Made by a program: the position numbers and the translations under genes. Positions 42,705-54,361 of a DNA stretch of 64,000 nt are shown in pieces. How positions within the stretch are numbered: position 1 is the first letter of the stretch; every line of letters starts with the position of its first letter. Origin of the DNA: Russula earlei. Lineage: Eukaryota; Basidiomycota; Agaricomycetes; Russulales; Russulaceae. The notes below the pieces were generated by a model that worked only from the letters and a program-made list of their open reading frames with translations, searched no databases and had not been told where the DNA came from. The stretch lies in contig JAGFNK010000278.1 in NCBI GenBank assembly GCA_025769875.1, positions 1-64,000 on the forward strand, given 5' to 3'.

Positions 42705-42714
42705 AATTTATAAG
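42705..42714 (-). promoter_or_regulatory. TATA box of inhibitor copy A
   Basis: CTTATAAATT on the minus strand about 45-55 bp upstream of the ATG at 42661. The same position holds CTTATATATT in copy B and CTTATAAATT in copy C. Confidence 0.65.
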
Positions 42715-42719
42715 GGCAT

Positions 42720-43946
42720 ACATGGGCATCACTTCCCTGATCGGGAACCCTCTCCGAGAGTGACAATCACGACATTTTGCGTAGTCAATGAGTAATGCAG
42801 CTTTCGATATCGGCGGCGGAGTAAAGAAAGTCATTAACCAAAAAGGCCAATAGCATATTGTGGAGTCCCGAGTCGCCATACAGATTGATCGGTGTCTTCC
42901 ATCTGAAACACCCGAGATGTTCTTTACCTCGGACAGGTCACCGATCCTCTCTACAAATCACGTTTTAAGAAGGGTGTTCATAACTTCACAAAAGATATTC
43001 CGAATAGAGAAGGTCATACCGGAGCTTTGCCTTTGGCGCTTTACAGCGCTGACCCAAATGCACGTACACACGTGCCACTCGACATTGAACATGTGTCATG
43101 ATCCTTATTAACCATGAGGGAAATGATCAGCAGCAGACACAGCACACTTGGCAGGGGGAGATGGGCTCACCTTACCCTATCACGCCCAATACAGACCTCT
43201 GTTGCGTTCACACGAATTGAACGAGGTATATTGAGATGCACTTATCGGAGATCCGATCAATGGTTTAGAACCTTTCGTATGTCATCTTCACTGACGCAGA
43301 GTCAAATACTCAAACAATCCAAGTCATCCGAGGGCAACTTGATAAGACAGAACTTGTACAACAACCTCGGTACGAGTAATTCGACATTCCATTGAGTATC
43401 AAGAGGTCCATCATTTGAGGGGTTTGGGTTGGAATTGATCATTCGGACATTCCACGAACCATCCGGGAATGGAAGGGGGCTTTCATGATGGATAGTACGC
43501 CGGCCACTAGATAGAAAAATATAACAAGAAGAAGCATGGACATATCATTCGAAAGAGGGAATTGTGGAAATCTGCCAGTGTAGGATTCGTCAGATGGCGT
43601 GGAGTGAGTCACCTCGGCACAAAGATTGAAAGCGGCCGAAGCGGCTGTAAACAGCCGTCTACTAGTACTGTAGTGGTTGGGGTCAGATCAGCATTAGGGA
43701 GTGCATAGCCACATGTCGCCTCATTGCCTGCATCTCCACCCTTTCCTTACAGATCCAACGCAATCCTCCAAACGACCAAAGGGTCTCTCCACCTCGTCAT
43801 CCTCAAATAGTGATCAAGAAGTCCATTATCAGTGGCTGGCATTTCCGATCGAATCAATCATCGATCACGTGATCGATCCATCGCCTCATTTGGAACGCCG
43901 CCATCCAGCGCGCGCTAACATCAAACGAACGCAACTTCCTCATATC
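42720..43946. other. Upstream region of copy A, no further gene
   Basis: Duplicated spacer. Frames here are short, and their sequence similarity to unit B is not codon-biased. At 43690-43946 begins the upstream region of the second duplicated gene. Confidence 0.55.
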
Positions 43947-44030
43947 ATGTCCGTTGACCGGACTTTACGTGATTGGGATGACACCCTGGTTTCCAGCAAC
44001 AGCAAGTTTGCGAGCTCACAATTTACAAAT
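43947..44030 (+). pseudogene. First exon of an unknown duplicated gene, copy 1 (fragment)
   Basis: ATG at 43947 opens a 28-codon exon (MSVDRTLRDWDDTLVSSNSK, then FASSQFTN) ending exactly at GTAAGT (44031). A sister exon with the same layout lies at 47584-47679. The next exon is missing here: the sequence runs into inhibitor copy B's downstream region. The motif V-D-x-T-L-x-D-W-D-D suggests the N-terminus of a secreted or membrane protein of a fungal family, but I cannot name it. Confidence 0.55.
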
Positions 44031-44408
44031 GTAAGTGACCTCTTCATGTACAATGTGAGAAAAGCCAACCGAAAGTAGCTCGTCGTGCGATGAACACGGG
44101 GTGAAACATCGATGGATGGATGCCTGTCACATGCCGTTGGACGCCTTTTGATGTCGAGGGTGACTAGGAGTACGCAAAACCTATACAACAACGGTGCAGG
44201 TCTTTTCGCGCGCGCACCTCAGCTGCCCGTATTTTTCTTCGCTTTGGCAGTCTCTTCCCGTCTCGCCACTTTACTTGATTCGATGCTCTAACAATAAGTA
44301 CATCGCGAAGAATGAGCAGCGTATAACTCTCCTCTCTAGCTCTTGGAACGGCCTCTGATTGTTTCGGCACCATCTTTTTCTAATCATTTGTCTACGGTCC
44401 AGGGTTTT

Positions 44409-44986
44409 CTACTCTTTGATCGGTGTAAAGACCCATTGCTGATTGGGAACCAAGTCCGAGCCCTCGAATAAATCAAGAGACACCTGGATCAGGATAGTGA
44501 GCAGAAAATCGAATAACCTCTGTAGAATGTTACTTTAGTGTTCTTTTCCCTCAGCGTCCAGAAAAAGACACGGAGGCTGAGGCGGATAGGATCAATGATA
44601 CTAAAAAAATCACAATATTAGCTGAAATCCAGTGGTGAGAAGAGGGATACACCTACGAGTACGTGTTACTCTTTTCCTCGGTTTCGTTGATTGCCCACTC
44701 CGTTCCAGTGATCTGAGGTGCGAGGTAACTCCAGATGAAACCCTCTTCCGGTTTAGTGACAAACCCGTGGAGGCTGAGACGATAGCGATTGTTCACGACA
44801 TGCTCGACGACCCACTACGAATAATATTCGTTACAAAGTACAATTAATGACAATTGGACGTACAATGGGATGATGATCAGTGCCAATAATTGGCTTGGCT
44901 GCGGCTGGAGTGTCATCGTGGCCAGGACACTGGCCGAGAGCAACGTTAGTTATTTTGTAAAGTCCATTAGACAGCTTGGGAGACAT
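44409..44986 (-). CDS. I66-like beta-trefoil proteinase inhibitor, copy B
   Basis: Exons 44864-44986, 44657-44814, 44534-44600, 44409-44483; identical intron positions and phases to copies A and C. The product is 140 residues beginning MSPKLSNGLYKITNVALGQC, with HVVNNRYRLSLHGFVTKPEE in exon 2 and FFWTLREKN in exon 3, ending NQQWVFTPIKE. Closest to copy A in exons 1 and 2 but with a different C-terminal strand. No stop or frameshift; the acceptor of intron 1 is TAG instead of CAG. The role is as for copy A; sequence divergence of surface loops would be expected to change protease specificity. Confidence 0.82.
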
Positions 44987-45019
44987 GGTGTTTAGACGAA
45001 CAAGTGCAAGCGGGTGACA

Positions 45020-45031
45020 AGAATATATAAG
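45020..45031 (-). promoter_or_regulatory. TATA box of inhibitor copy B
   Basis: CTTATATATTC on the minus strand about 35-45 bp upstream of the ATG at 44986, at the same place as in copies A and C. Confidence 0.65.
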
Positions 45032-46020
45032 AGCATGTATATCAATTCCCTGATTTGGAGCCCTCTCTAGAGTCGGTAAGCCTTGCATGACAGAATAATG
45101 ACGACATTTTGTGTATTCAATGCGTAATGCGGCTTTCATATTCCTTCGAAATCGGCGGTGGTGTAAAGAAGCAGCAACCAGCATTTCCTGTGGAATTCGA
45201 GTCATCACATACCCCAATCTGCTGCGGAAGTGTGAGTGTGAGACGGCGACTTCGATTGATGCCCCCTTGATGCATTGGTATACTCGAGATATTCTTTCCC
45301 TTGAGCCAGTTACGGATCCTGGCTACGAAGCACGCTTGATGTTCATAACTTCCCAAGAGACAAGTATTCTGGATAGGAAGGTCATTATACTGAATCTCTG
45401 CACTTGGCCGCACACAGCGCTTACGTATACTAAATGCATGCACGAGTGTGATTCTGCATCGGACATGTGTACACACCATTAACCATGAGGGGAATGATCA
45501 GGAGATAACACATGCTGTCAGGGGAAGATGGATTGATAGCGCAGGTAGGAACTGAGTGAGGCATTTTAAGAGGCACTGATCGGAGATTAATGACTTGGAA
45601 TGTGAATATCTTCATTCGCACTGTGACCTGTAGCTGGGATACACATACAATCTCAGAGAAACGTGATAAGATTTCAACCTAGAGCATCAAGACAAGAGGA
45701 TCATCATTTCCGCGACAAGGGGGGTAAGTGGAAAGCGGTTTGGGGTTGGTGATTCGGACCTTCTGCCGCGGACCTTCCTGGAATGGGAACGGGCTTTCGG
45801 ACGGTCAATGACGGATAGCACGCTGCTCACTGGATACCAATTATAACAAGAAAGAATGGACCCAGCGTTCGAAAGAGATCATTTATGGCATCTGTAGGAC
45901 TCTTCCGTTCATAATGATGTGAAAGCTGACCGAGGTGGGGCCGTAGATAGAAAGCGGGGCCTGATCAGGCCTACCGAGGGGGCTTCGCGATCGAAATCGT
46001 GGCCTTGACCGTCGCGACGA

Positions 46021-47583
46021 CTAAGGGACCTCGTGACTACGCATGGATCAGATCAGCATGACGTTCCCTCTTCCCTCTCATTATCACCTACCTCATCATT
46101 CACACAAAGTAGAAGATGCGTTAACGCATGCACCTCCATCCTCGCCTGGCAGACCCGACACAAACCCCAAAATGACCAAAGGGTTTCGCCCGAGCCATCA
46201 CCCTCGTCGCACCCAAACGACGATCACGCTGTCCTTTCTCGCTCTCTTTCAGATTCAATCCTACGCATGCGCTACCTCTGTCAATTTCTTCAATCTTTTC
46301 TTTAGGCTAGACTCACCGCCAACGAACACGTCGACCCCGTGTTCGACTGCGAGCGCGTCCACCTCGCGTTTCAGGGACCTTTTCCTTCCCTTCAGCAAAC
46401 CGCTTTTAAATCGCTGACCTTAATATATCAACACATCCTCACGTATATGACCTCGTTCCCATCTTCGAGGATGAGAGATACACACACGTGGAATATAGAT
46501 TATTTTCCTTCTTGCTCTTGCCGCCCTCGCCGCCTCGACCGTTACGCAACGACGAAAAAATCAACGTCCGCGCTCATCTGTTCGATGCTTATTTTCAAGT
46601 AGAAGCTGCGGCCTAAGTCTGAGCCATGCCCAAGCAGTCTGAAGCCGTCATTGGGGGGCTCATGAGACGGTTCGTAAACCCTGCGCTCCCCGAAGCCGAG
46701 CCAAAGCCATGATTTCCAGGTAGTCATAATACTAGTAGTGGTGAGCATGGCTGCGAGCATGCTTCTGACTGAAAATTCTTGGGCCAGAGCGACAGACTAT
46801 CGGATGGCCCGTAGTGGCTGTGGGGTGAAAAAGGACTCAAGAGCAGAACGCCATTCAGCCAATGAATGGGTTTGAGAGGTCCATGTGGTTCATTTTCGTC
46901 TGGATTCATGGGTTCTTGGTGAGAAGATGCGACGGCACCAAATGGAAAACAGAGGACACCATAAGATCAGCTGCCACATTGTCTACAAGGAGTTGACGAC
47001 TTTCCGTTTTCCGTCTTCCGCATCTGTCACTTCAACAGGCCCACATTCGACGGGACACCATGAGATCCGCTGCGACATTGTCTACAAGGAGTTGGAGTTG
47101 ACGACTTCTCGTTTTCCGTTTTCCGCATGCGTCACGGTCCAGAATAAGACTTGGTTCTGACTCAGATAATAAAAATTGTTTTTATTTGGCTAATTATATA
47201 CAACAAATATTTCTTTAAATAATGTAATTGGCTGTGAGAGAGTGTGGAACTGGATGGATTGAGAAGGTCGGCACTGTGGCTTGCCCGGGTGACAGGGATG
47301 GATGGGAAAAGGCGTTGTGCGGGAATTTGGCCTTCGTTTTGGGGTGCGCCGGTTTGTCAGGTGCCCAGGTGTTGAGGGCACACGAAGGGAGCTACGATAG
47401 TACGGCATGTATTGTTGGCAGGACAATGGAGGTGGCAAGTGGAAAACGACGATAGGGATGATGCGAAGGGTAAGGGATCGAGGCTGATGTGGCAGGAGGA
47501 AGGATGAAGGAAGGGTCTTACAACGCGTAGCGGTCCCATCGATCATTAGCCAATCCTCTCCAATCCTCAAACTTGCTCAGAAA
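46021..47583. other. Spacer between duplicated units, no intact gene
   Basis: The part at 46040-46210 parallels 43690-43800 (the upstream region of the unknown duplicated gene). At 46320-46600, frames such as EHVDPVFDCERVHLAFQGPF look protein-like but have no start, stop or splice arrangement I can support. The minus frame at 47190-47570 is Pro/Ser-rich and lacks motifs. Confidence 0.5.
46959..47136 (+). repeat. Direct repeat of about 75 bp, two copies
   Basis: CACCATAAGATCAGCTGCCA (46959) and CACCATGAGATCCGCTGCGA (47057) start two copies that both continue with CATTGTCTACAAGGAGTTG and end in GTTTTCCG-CGCATG/T-CGTCAC. The second copy has an extra GAGTTG. They are separated by about 28 bp. 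Confidence 0.85.
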
Positions 47584-47679
47584 ATGCGAACCACGGCCGT
47601 TGACCAGACCTTACATGATTGGGATGACATCCTGGATTCCAGCATGTGTGAAAAGTACGCGAGTTCACAGTTTTCAAAA
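47584..47679 (+). pseudogene. First exon of an unknown duplicated gene, copy 2 (fragment)
   Basis: A 32-codon exon MRTTAVDQTLHDWDDILDSS, then MCEKYASSQFSK, ending at GTGAGT (47680). Homologous to 43947-44030. The following 100 bp match the segment downstream of inhibitor copy A (CTCCCGATTCTC), after which similarity is lost, so the rest of the gene has been deleted. Confidence 0.55.
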
Positions 47680-47937
47680 GTGAGTACACTTGAGACATCG
47701 AGGACGACAAACGCACAACTCTCCCGATTCTCCTCACCAACTCTTTGGAACTGCATTCGATTGTTCAAGTCATTTCAATAAATTCGCCCCTCAAGGGTTC
47801 CACCCGAATGTTGAGATGCAGTTGAGTTAGTTGTTCGACGGATGGAATGGCAGAGTGGATGGTTCGAATGATCACGTGATCAAGATTATGAGGCGAGACG
47901 AGACTTATTCAAAATATCTACGCTTGCCACTCGACTC

Positions 47938-48320
47938 AGGAAGAAAACAGTCAGGCCATTTGGTGGAAGCTTAGTATTGGTAATAGTCTCGATCCTCGAT
48001 GACCATGCTGCGTAGCTCGTCGTCACCGGCGATTTCTTCCAGCTACCTCCCGTCACCAAAGGAGGCTAACAACCTTTCTTTGCATTTGAGTGCGACGCCT
48101 GGAAAGCGTGCATTGAACACACGGTCACGCTAACGCAGGTATTCAGACAGAAGGATGACAATACGTACTTGTCCTGGGTCGGGTCGGGTAACTGGGACGA
48201 GTTTGTTCAACTCCTGCACGAGATCCGACAAGGTTCCATCACGCCGCTCGCCACAGAGTCCTTTCGCGCGCTCTCCCGCCCAGCACCGCCCCTATTCTAG
48301 AGTGTCATCGACGAATCCAT
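47938..48320 (+). pseudogene. PIF1-like DNA helicase fragment
   Basis: RKKTVRPFGG at 47938, then after an intron-like gap LVVTGDFFQLPPVTKGG (48016-48066), which is the conserved PIF1 motif III region, a TAA stop, then FAFECDAWKACIEHTVTLTQ and VFRQKDDN, then in another frame FVQLLHEIRQGSITPLATES and FRALSRP. All are in the correct PIF1 order. The Walker A motif upstream and the C-terminal motifs are missing. It could derive from a Helitron or a host helicase. Confidence 0.82.
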
Positions 48321-49972
48321 GTTAGCCTCCAGAGTTGAAGCAAATTTTACTCTCTCTGGTTTCGTTTCCCGGTGGCGGGGTCGAAAGGTCTTAACTTACA
48401 ACCCGATGAAGATCACTTGTTCTGTCGTCCTCAGGCTTCTCGGTATGTTCTCCACCTGGCCCCTGTGAGTGCTCACTAGTACATCATTATTGACTGTCAG
48501 ATAGGTCTTCTCAATCCAAAGCGCGCGACCAACATGCTGTACATTCGTGTCGGGATGCGGTGTTCAAAGTGGAGTTTATGCTTGAGTTATAGATAATGTG
48601 CTGGCTGGCACCAAATATCGCGGTGTCCAGTTAAAAGTGGGCTTGTTGCAGCACACACTGCCTTCCTTGCCGCGTCAACTGGTGTTCTCTATTCACCGTT
48701 TGCTTGCTTCCCTTCTTCGTCAACACATTCACTAAGAACTCATGAAACTGACGAAATTAGACCACATGGACCTGTCAATCCCATTCATGGATGTATGCCA
48801 AGAATCCGGCAAGAAACGGCCATCTTCTGCACTTGCATATCTTCTCCCCTTTGATTACCACTGGGCATCCGAGGGTCTGCCGCTCTGATATATCCTCAGA
48901 GCATGCTGGCCACTTGACATCAACAGTCTTACAGATGCCGCAACCCACGTCTTTCCAATGTTAGGTCCATGCGTCTTGTGGTTGCATCTGTTATCCATGG
49001 GCCAGCGTGCCATCCATCATCGACCTTCTGAAAGCCCGCTTCCATTCTAGAAGGTCCGTGGAGGTTCCGAATCACCAACCCCAACCCGCTTTCCTTACAC
49101 CCCTCTTGTTATGCAAATGATGGTCCTCTCGATGGAAAGCCGAATTACTCGTGCCATGGTTGTACAAGTTCTATATTATCAAGTTGCTCTCAGATGACTC
49201 GAATCGTTTGTATCTCACTCTGCTGATCACAGTGCTAGTGAAGATGTTCAGATACGAAGGCACCACTCGGTCCCCACCAGAATGCATCGGGTCTCGATAA
49301 GTGCGTCTCAAAATATTCCATTCAACGTGTGAACATTTCGTGTGAACATGATGGAGGCCTATCTTGGGCTATGGTGCCCACAGTCATGGTGACCATGGGG
49401 CCATCTCCCCCTGCCGGCATGTGTTGAGGTCATCCGATCATCGCCCTCATAGTCAAGGATCATGACACATGTCTACTGCGGAATCGCACATCTGTACATG
49501 CATTCGGGTCCATCATGCATGCAATAGTCGTTAGCGCCGTGGCAGCGCCAAGAGCAGAAATTCGGTATAGTGACCTTTCTATTTGGGAGACTTATCTCCT
49601 GTGAAGTCACGAACACCATCCTTCAAACGTGCCTTGTAGAGAGGATCGGTGACCTGCTCGAGGCAAGGCATCGAGGCGATTTAACAAGAACATCTCGGAG
49701 GTTTCCACTGGATCAAGAGGACGTAAAAGGTGAGTGACTCGGAACTCCACAGGAAATGCTCCTTGCTCTTTTTGATAAAATGCTTCTTTACGCCGTCGCC
49801 GATTTTACAGGGAGACGAACGCCACACCCCAAATCACCTCAAATGTCGTGATTGTCCTGTCATCCAGGACTTATCCACTCTTGGAGGAGGCTCCCGATCA
49901 GGCAACCATGATGTCCATGTCTGCCCTTATAAATTGCCGCCTTTAGGTGGCCCACTTGTTCGTCCAAACACC
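48321..49972. other. Spacer and upstream part of unit C, no gene
   Basis: 48321-48990 shows no motif. From 48990 the sequence is the inverted equivalent of the region upstream of inhibitor copies A and B. Confidence 0.5.
49926..49935 (+). promoter_or_regulatory. TATA box of inhibitor copy C
   Basis: CTTATAAATT about 40-50 bp upstream of the ATG at 49973, conserved with copies A and B. Confidence 0.65.
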
Positions 49973-50557
49973 ATGTCTGCCAAGCTGCCTACAGGACTGT
50001 ACGGAATTTTCAATGTCGCTCATGGCCAGTCACCTGGTCACGATCTCACCAAACCCACTATCAAGCCAATCATTGGTGTCAATGATAAACCCATTGTAAG
50101 TCTATTGTCATTAATTTGCATTTCTCAAACGAAAATTATTCGCAGTGGGTTGTCGAGCATGTGGAAGCCGATCGCTATCGTCTGATCCTTTACGGGTTTG
50201 CCACCAAACCGGAAGGTAATCGCGTCTGGGGTTTCCTCGGACCGGATGTCACCGGAACGGAGTGGATACTCGAACCAGGTCAAGGTCCGGATGCCGCGTT
50301 CTCGTAGGTGCACATCTCTTCTTACGCTTGAGTTCGATGTGATGTTGTGATGTGTTTTAGTATCATCAAACCTCCCATCCCTGGCGAGCTTGTCCACCTC
50401 TGGACGCTGAGGGAAAGGAACGCTCATGTAACGCTCTCATAGAGGTCATTTTGGTTTTCTGCTCATTATCTTGATCCAGGTGACCCTTGAATTGCGCGAG
50501 GGCCCCGAATCCGGTCCCAATCAACTTTGGACTTTCCTTGCTGTAAACGAAGAGTAG
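49973..50557 (+). CDS. I66-like beta-trefoil proteinase inhibitor, copy C
   Basis: Exons 49973-50095, 50146-50303, 50361-50427, 50480-50557; GT-AG introns of 50, 57 and 52 bp in the same positions and phases as copies A and B. The product is 141 residues: MSAKLPTGLYGIFNVAHGQS, then HVEADRYRLILYGFATKPEG, LVHLWTLRERN, and NQLWTFLAVNEE at the end. The final W-T-F-L and earlier H-L-W-T-L give beta-trefoil spacing. This copy keeps the classic fungal inhibitor ending with N-Q-L-W-x-F better than A and B. No signal peptide, so intracellular, as for known I66 proteins. Intact by every check I can make. Confidence 0.83.
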
Positions 50558-50870
50558 ATTCGGGAAACCCTCGATCGAAGGCGAATTTGTTGAAAAGTTT
50601 GAACAAGGATGGTCCTGAAACAATCGGAAGGGTTCCAGGAGATAGTGAGGAGAGTCGGAAGAGCTATGCGTCATGCCCTTCTCAATGTTTATGATGTACC
50701 CAGCGTTAAAGTGCCGAAACACGAGTTGCTTCCAAGAAAATAGTCAAGTACTGAGACAAACATTTAAGCAAGCGGAGATACAAAGCGAAATGAAACTGCC
50801 CAAACACGGGCAGCTGGGATGTGCGCGCGCGGAACGGTGGAAAAAAGAAAAGTCAGCGGCGTTGTTGTAT

Positions 50871-51994
50871 ATGTTTTGAGTGTCCCCGGTCACCCTCGAC
50901 ATCGACATCTAAAGGTCCAGCGGCCTACGCGACAGGTATCCGCGCATCATTGATTTGCCCTGCGTTCGCTACTTTCCTTTCTCACGCCGAGCATTCCGGC
51001 TAACACGACGGACAGGAATGGATAAGTCCAGTCCACTAAAACTCAACTCAGTGGTCAATAAAGGTGAAATATATTGACCACTGAATTGACTCAGCTCAGA
51101 TTACAAATTATTTTAAAACAATTGATTGATTTGTTGCCCTCTCCTCATGCATCGCATTATTGTAAATATGTCAACCCAAACAATTAGAACTTAGTCAAAT
51201 GCTTAAGAGAGGGCAGCTCAGTGCCCAAGTTATGTAACCTAAGATGCAACATGAGTCGCCCCGAATCACCAGGGGGATCATATACACTTAATTTGCCCGA
51301 TCAATTTAGCCTTAGCAGACTCGGATAAACTTAACACAATGGCGTATGTTAATACATGGATTTATATTGAATAAATCGAGACATAAAGTGCATCCACAAA
51401 TATGACACCAAATTTTAAATAGGAACGGTCTACTCATTACATGGCGATAATCGGCCGATGGGGATCAATTGCACCCGATGGGGATCAATCGCCTCGATGA
51501 CAGAGACTGACCACACAGATTAAACTCAACGCGAAGATCTGGGCTTTACATTTTGTTACAATTTTACTCGAGCCAAATAATATAGTTAGCATTCTTATAA
51601 TTGAATCTTGTTTGTATTTTCCCACTAAGAACCAAGTCTGTGTTGAAGGCAGCGGGCGGCGGCTTGCTGAGTTCGCGAAAACACACACAAAAGAAGGGAC
51701 AAAACAGGTCTCTTGTTCCAAGGCGTAACTAGAGTTTCTACATACGAGACGCGATCTATGAGAGAGGGGGATATTGGGGGATTGGGGAGACAGAAAGACG
51801 CGAGTTGGGAGTGCGATACATGGATGTGGAACAAGACGAGCCAGAGCGATGAGCTGCGATGAAAGAGGGTCGAGAGCTGGCTGGGCAGCGGAGGTGGAAC
51901 CGGTACGCGATGAAAGAGAGTCGAGAGCAATGACGCAGGGCTGGAATGGGATGCCGCCTTACAGCGGGACACTGTGTGACGACGTACTAAAGAA
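50871..51994. other. AT-rich spacer, no gene recognised
   Basis: No coding region supported. It contains an inverted pair CACTGAATTGAC / GTCCAGTCCACTAAAACTCAACTCAG around 51020-51095, and a partial copy of the dispersed repeat at 51432-51500. The plus frame at 51774-52178 overlaps the 3' end of the kinase gene and is a shadow. Confidence 0.6.
51432..51500 (+). repeat. Dispersed repeat, partial copy 1
   Basis: GCGATAATCGGCCGATGGGGATCAATTG with a second GATGGGGATCAATCG and CCTCGATGACAGAGA, matching the core of the copies at 54552 and 60925. Confidence 0.7.
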
Positions 51995-54361
51995 TTACCT
52001 TGGACATGGAAAGCTTTGCGAGACAGCCGACAAGCTATACCTGGAAAGTGAAGATCCTTTTGGTGGATATCGTCCTCTACGCTTTTTGTTGAATGATAGA
52101 CCCTTTTTTTTTTCTACAGGACTATCATCATCTTTAGCCTTGCGCTTGCGGCAGCCCCTGCTGAACGTTGGATCATGACCAACGATGTTCTTTGATAGGC
52201 TGCCGTCATCGTCGGACCAATTTTTGGATTCCAGGTTCCGTGTTATGAGATTCAAGACCCATTCAGAAGAACAAAGCTTCTCGTGAGCGTCCTTGACCTC
52301 CGTCCGGACATTCCTCTCCGCTTGAGGTTCGGGCATAATTGATTTTGGGTTAATATCATCATAGAAGGTTTTAAGAAGGGTGCGCAACTCTTCAATGATC
52401 TGGCGGCATGGTTCCGGGACAAAACCAAACGTATCCGGGTGAAGCATTAGTTTGTGTAGGAAAGATAGCTTTCCGTCACCGCCCCGGATAACACCATCTT
52501 CATCCACGTCTCTGTATCCATCAAATACGCGTTGCATATCTTGTGATTGGCCCTCGATCGCAGAATGTCGGCATTTCATGACAATATAAATAAGAACCCA
52601 GTAAAAGGATTCAATATCATCTGAAATTTGATGAGATCGAGCGTGAGGGTGTAATAAAAGTCCTGTTGATATGAACTGCCATGTACCCTGAACACGAAGT
52701 CAATTCGCCGCGCATAGGGGATAAACAGATCATACCGTGCGGGAGTGTTGTCTCTGCTGGGTCACATCCACCCTCTTGGACATGTCCCAGTCGATCAATA
52801 AACCTGATCGATCTGGGGCGATCAGAATGTTTCCTGCGCTCACATCCCGATGTAAAATTTTTGCTTTGTCGTATGCGTCCGTATGAGCTGTTCCAAATTG
52901 TCAAACAACAAACTTAAACGTAACGCCAATCCTCACCGATCATAGCATCCCGAATGACCTGGCATAGCTCCCGAGTCGATCCGAACGTACTCAGCGGCTG
53001 TCCGAGCGTGTTCAAGACAAGTCGGTAGTGGACATATCGTTTGACGCGCGGTGTACCGGGACACCAAATACGTTTGCGTTCGCCATCTTTCACATAGTCT
53101 TGCGTCCTTGTGCATTGTACGTCGAGTGAATGCTCCGGTGTCGACAGCACGTCGCCAGCTGGACCCAACTCCGGAATGAAACGCACTTTTGCTTCTAGTA
53201 AATCGCGATAAATATCCCCTTCTTTCTCGATACCTGGGAAATCGGTACGCCAGTAATCTTTGAGGTAAACCAGTTTATTCCGTTCGACGTCATGGCACAC
53301 AAATCCAAACGTCGACCGACCAAAAAGGGTTTTCGTCTCCCATATTGGTTTCCATATGATATAGGGCTTCGGCTGTCCGTCCGTGGCATGATCGTCATTG
53401 ACGAGAATCTGGCGAAGGTCTTCAACTTCAATTTTCTCGACGTCCATGTATACCGCCAGCGTGGACTGTGCATCACCAACCCCCTTATCGTTCTTCGAGA
53501 CCGAGGTGACAGTGGTGTCGTATCCACGCTGGGCAAAAGTGAGAGAGTTGAGCCTCCAGATGAATTCGGAAAGGGTGTTGGGATTTTTGGTCCAATCGAA
53601 TATCTCGGTATAGATTGCACCACTGCGATCCCATCGCAGTAGTCGCCCTTCTGCCTTTCCAAAGAGGATGATCGAGTAAGAGAAGACCCGAAACTGTGAA
53701 CGATGGATAGAAGTGGCATAATGTGTGAGTTGACCACACACACGATACGCGCGCTCAGTCCACTTAACGTGACACTCGACCCCAGCCTCTCGCCTCATAT
53801 GTGTAAGGTTGCGAAAAATGTCCTCTTTTCCCTTTTTGTTTTCGATCCACACATCGACCGCTCTCCAGTCCAGTGAGGTCAGCCGCTCGTTTTCCTGATG
53901 ACCTTCCCTTTTCCGATAGATAACGATGTCTGGTCTCCCTAGGATTGCCTTATCTTGCTTGGCAGTGGTGTTGACGAATGTGAGATTATCAGCGAGGCCG
54001 GACGTTTTGATTGCCTGTATCTGTCATGTACGTGAGCGTGGATCCCCCCTTGAATGTGGGGACTGACAAAGTGATCCTCATTGTGTGAGACGGAGCGCTT
54101 GTCGAAGCTGATGATGCGCTCCGTCTTTCGAGCTTGGCTTGCTTCTGGCACGAATTCCGAGAGGAATTCGGCTATTGGCATAGGCCCGACAAATTTGTCA
54201 CATACGTCCCAGGTCATGTCCTTATATCTCTCTGAAGCTAGCTTTTGAGGTGTGGATGTGTGTGTGTGACTTCCTGATAGGTCGTATTTTAGAGGTGAAA
54301 AGGTTATAGTTAGACTACTTTGCTCGGTTTGAGGCGGCGTGCTGGGACGGATGACGGCCAT
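51995..54361 (-). CDS. FunK1-type protein kinase
   Basis: Four exons: 54068-54361, 52937-54014, 52736-52887, 51995-52687; introns of 53, 49 and 48 bp with GTCAGT, GTGAGG and GTATGA donors. The product is 738 residues, normal for FunK1 (PF17667), a kinase family expanded in multicellular fungi. The N-terminal part has FVGPMPIAEFLSEFVP. RPDIVIYRKREGH and DVWIENKKGKEDIF follow. The catalytic loop HRDVSAGNIL is near residue 470, LIDWDMSKR (D-W-D for D-F-G) near 490, and GTWQFIS opens the activation segment in exon 4, followed by DDIESFYWVLIY. Catalytic Asp and Asn are present. The C-terminus has basic stretches (RKRKAKDDD, KKKGLSFNKKRRGR) suggesting nuclear location. Exon 1 uses the first ATG. 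No lesions. Confidence 0.92.

Larger units (their letters stand above)
41767..43690. repeat. Segmental duplication, unit A
   Basis: Shares order and sequence with unit B (about 44160-46020) and, inverted, with unit C (about 48990-50870). Shared blocks include AAAACCTATACAACAACGG (A and B), the whole inhibitor gene, upstream CCATGAGGGAAATGATCAG, and GGAATGG-AA-GGGCTTTC near the distal end. Confidence 0.85.
44160..46020. repeat. Segmental duplication, unit B
   Basis: Direct copy of unit A with small indels; contains inhibitor copy B. Distal part GGAATGGGAACGGGCTTTC (about 45780) parallels 43468 in unit A. Confidence 0.85.
48990..50870. repeat. Segmental duplication, unit C (inverted)
   Basis: In plus orientation this carries the same blocks that units A and B carry in minus: GAAAGCCCGCTTCCATTC near the start, CGAGATGTTCTT-type words in the spacer, the inhibitor gene, and a decayed copy of the downstream part to about 50870. 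The most diverged of the three. Confidence 0.8.

Noticed and set aside
46033..46602. Overlapping plus frames that look partly protein-like
   Set aside because: Part is duplicated non-coding spacer, and no consistent exon structure joins the rest.
51774..52178. 134-codon plus frame overlapping the end of the kinase gene
   Set aside because: Shadow of the FunK1 last exon; no motif and no conserved start.
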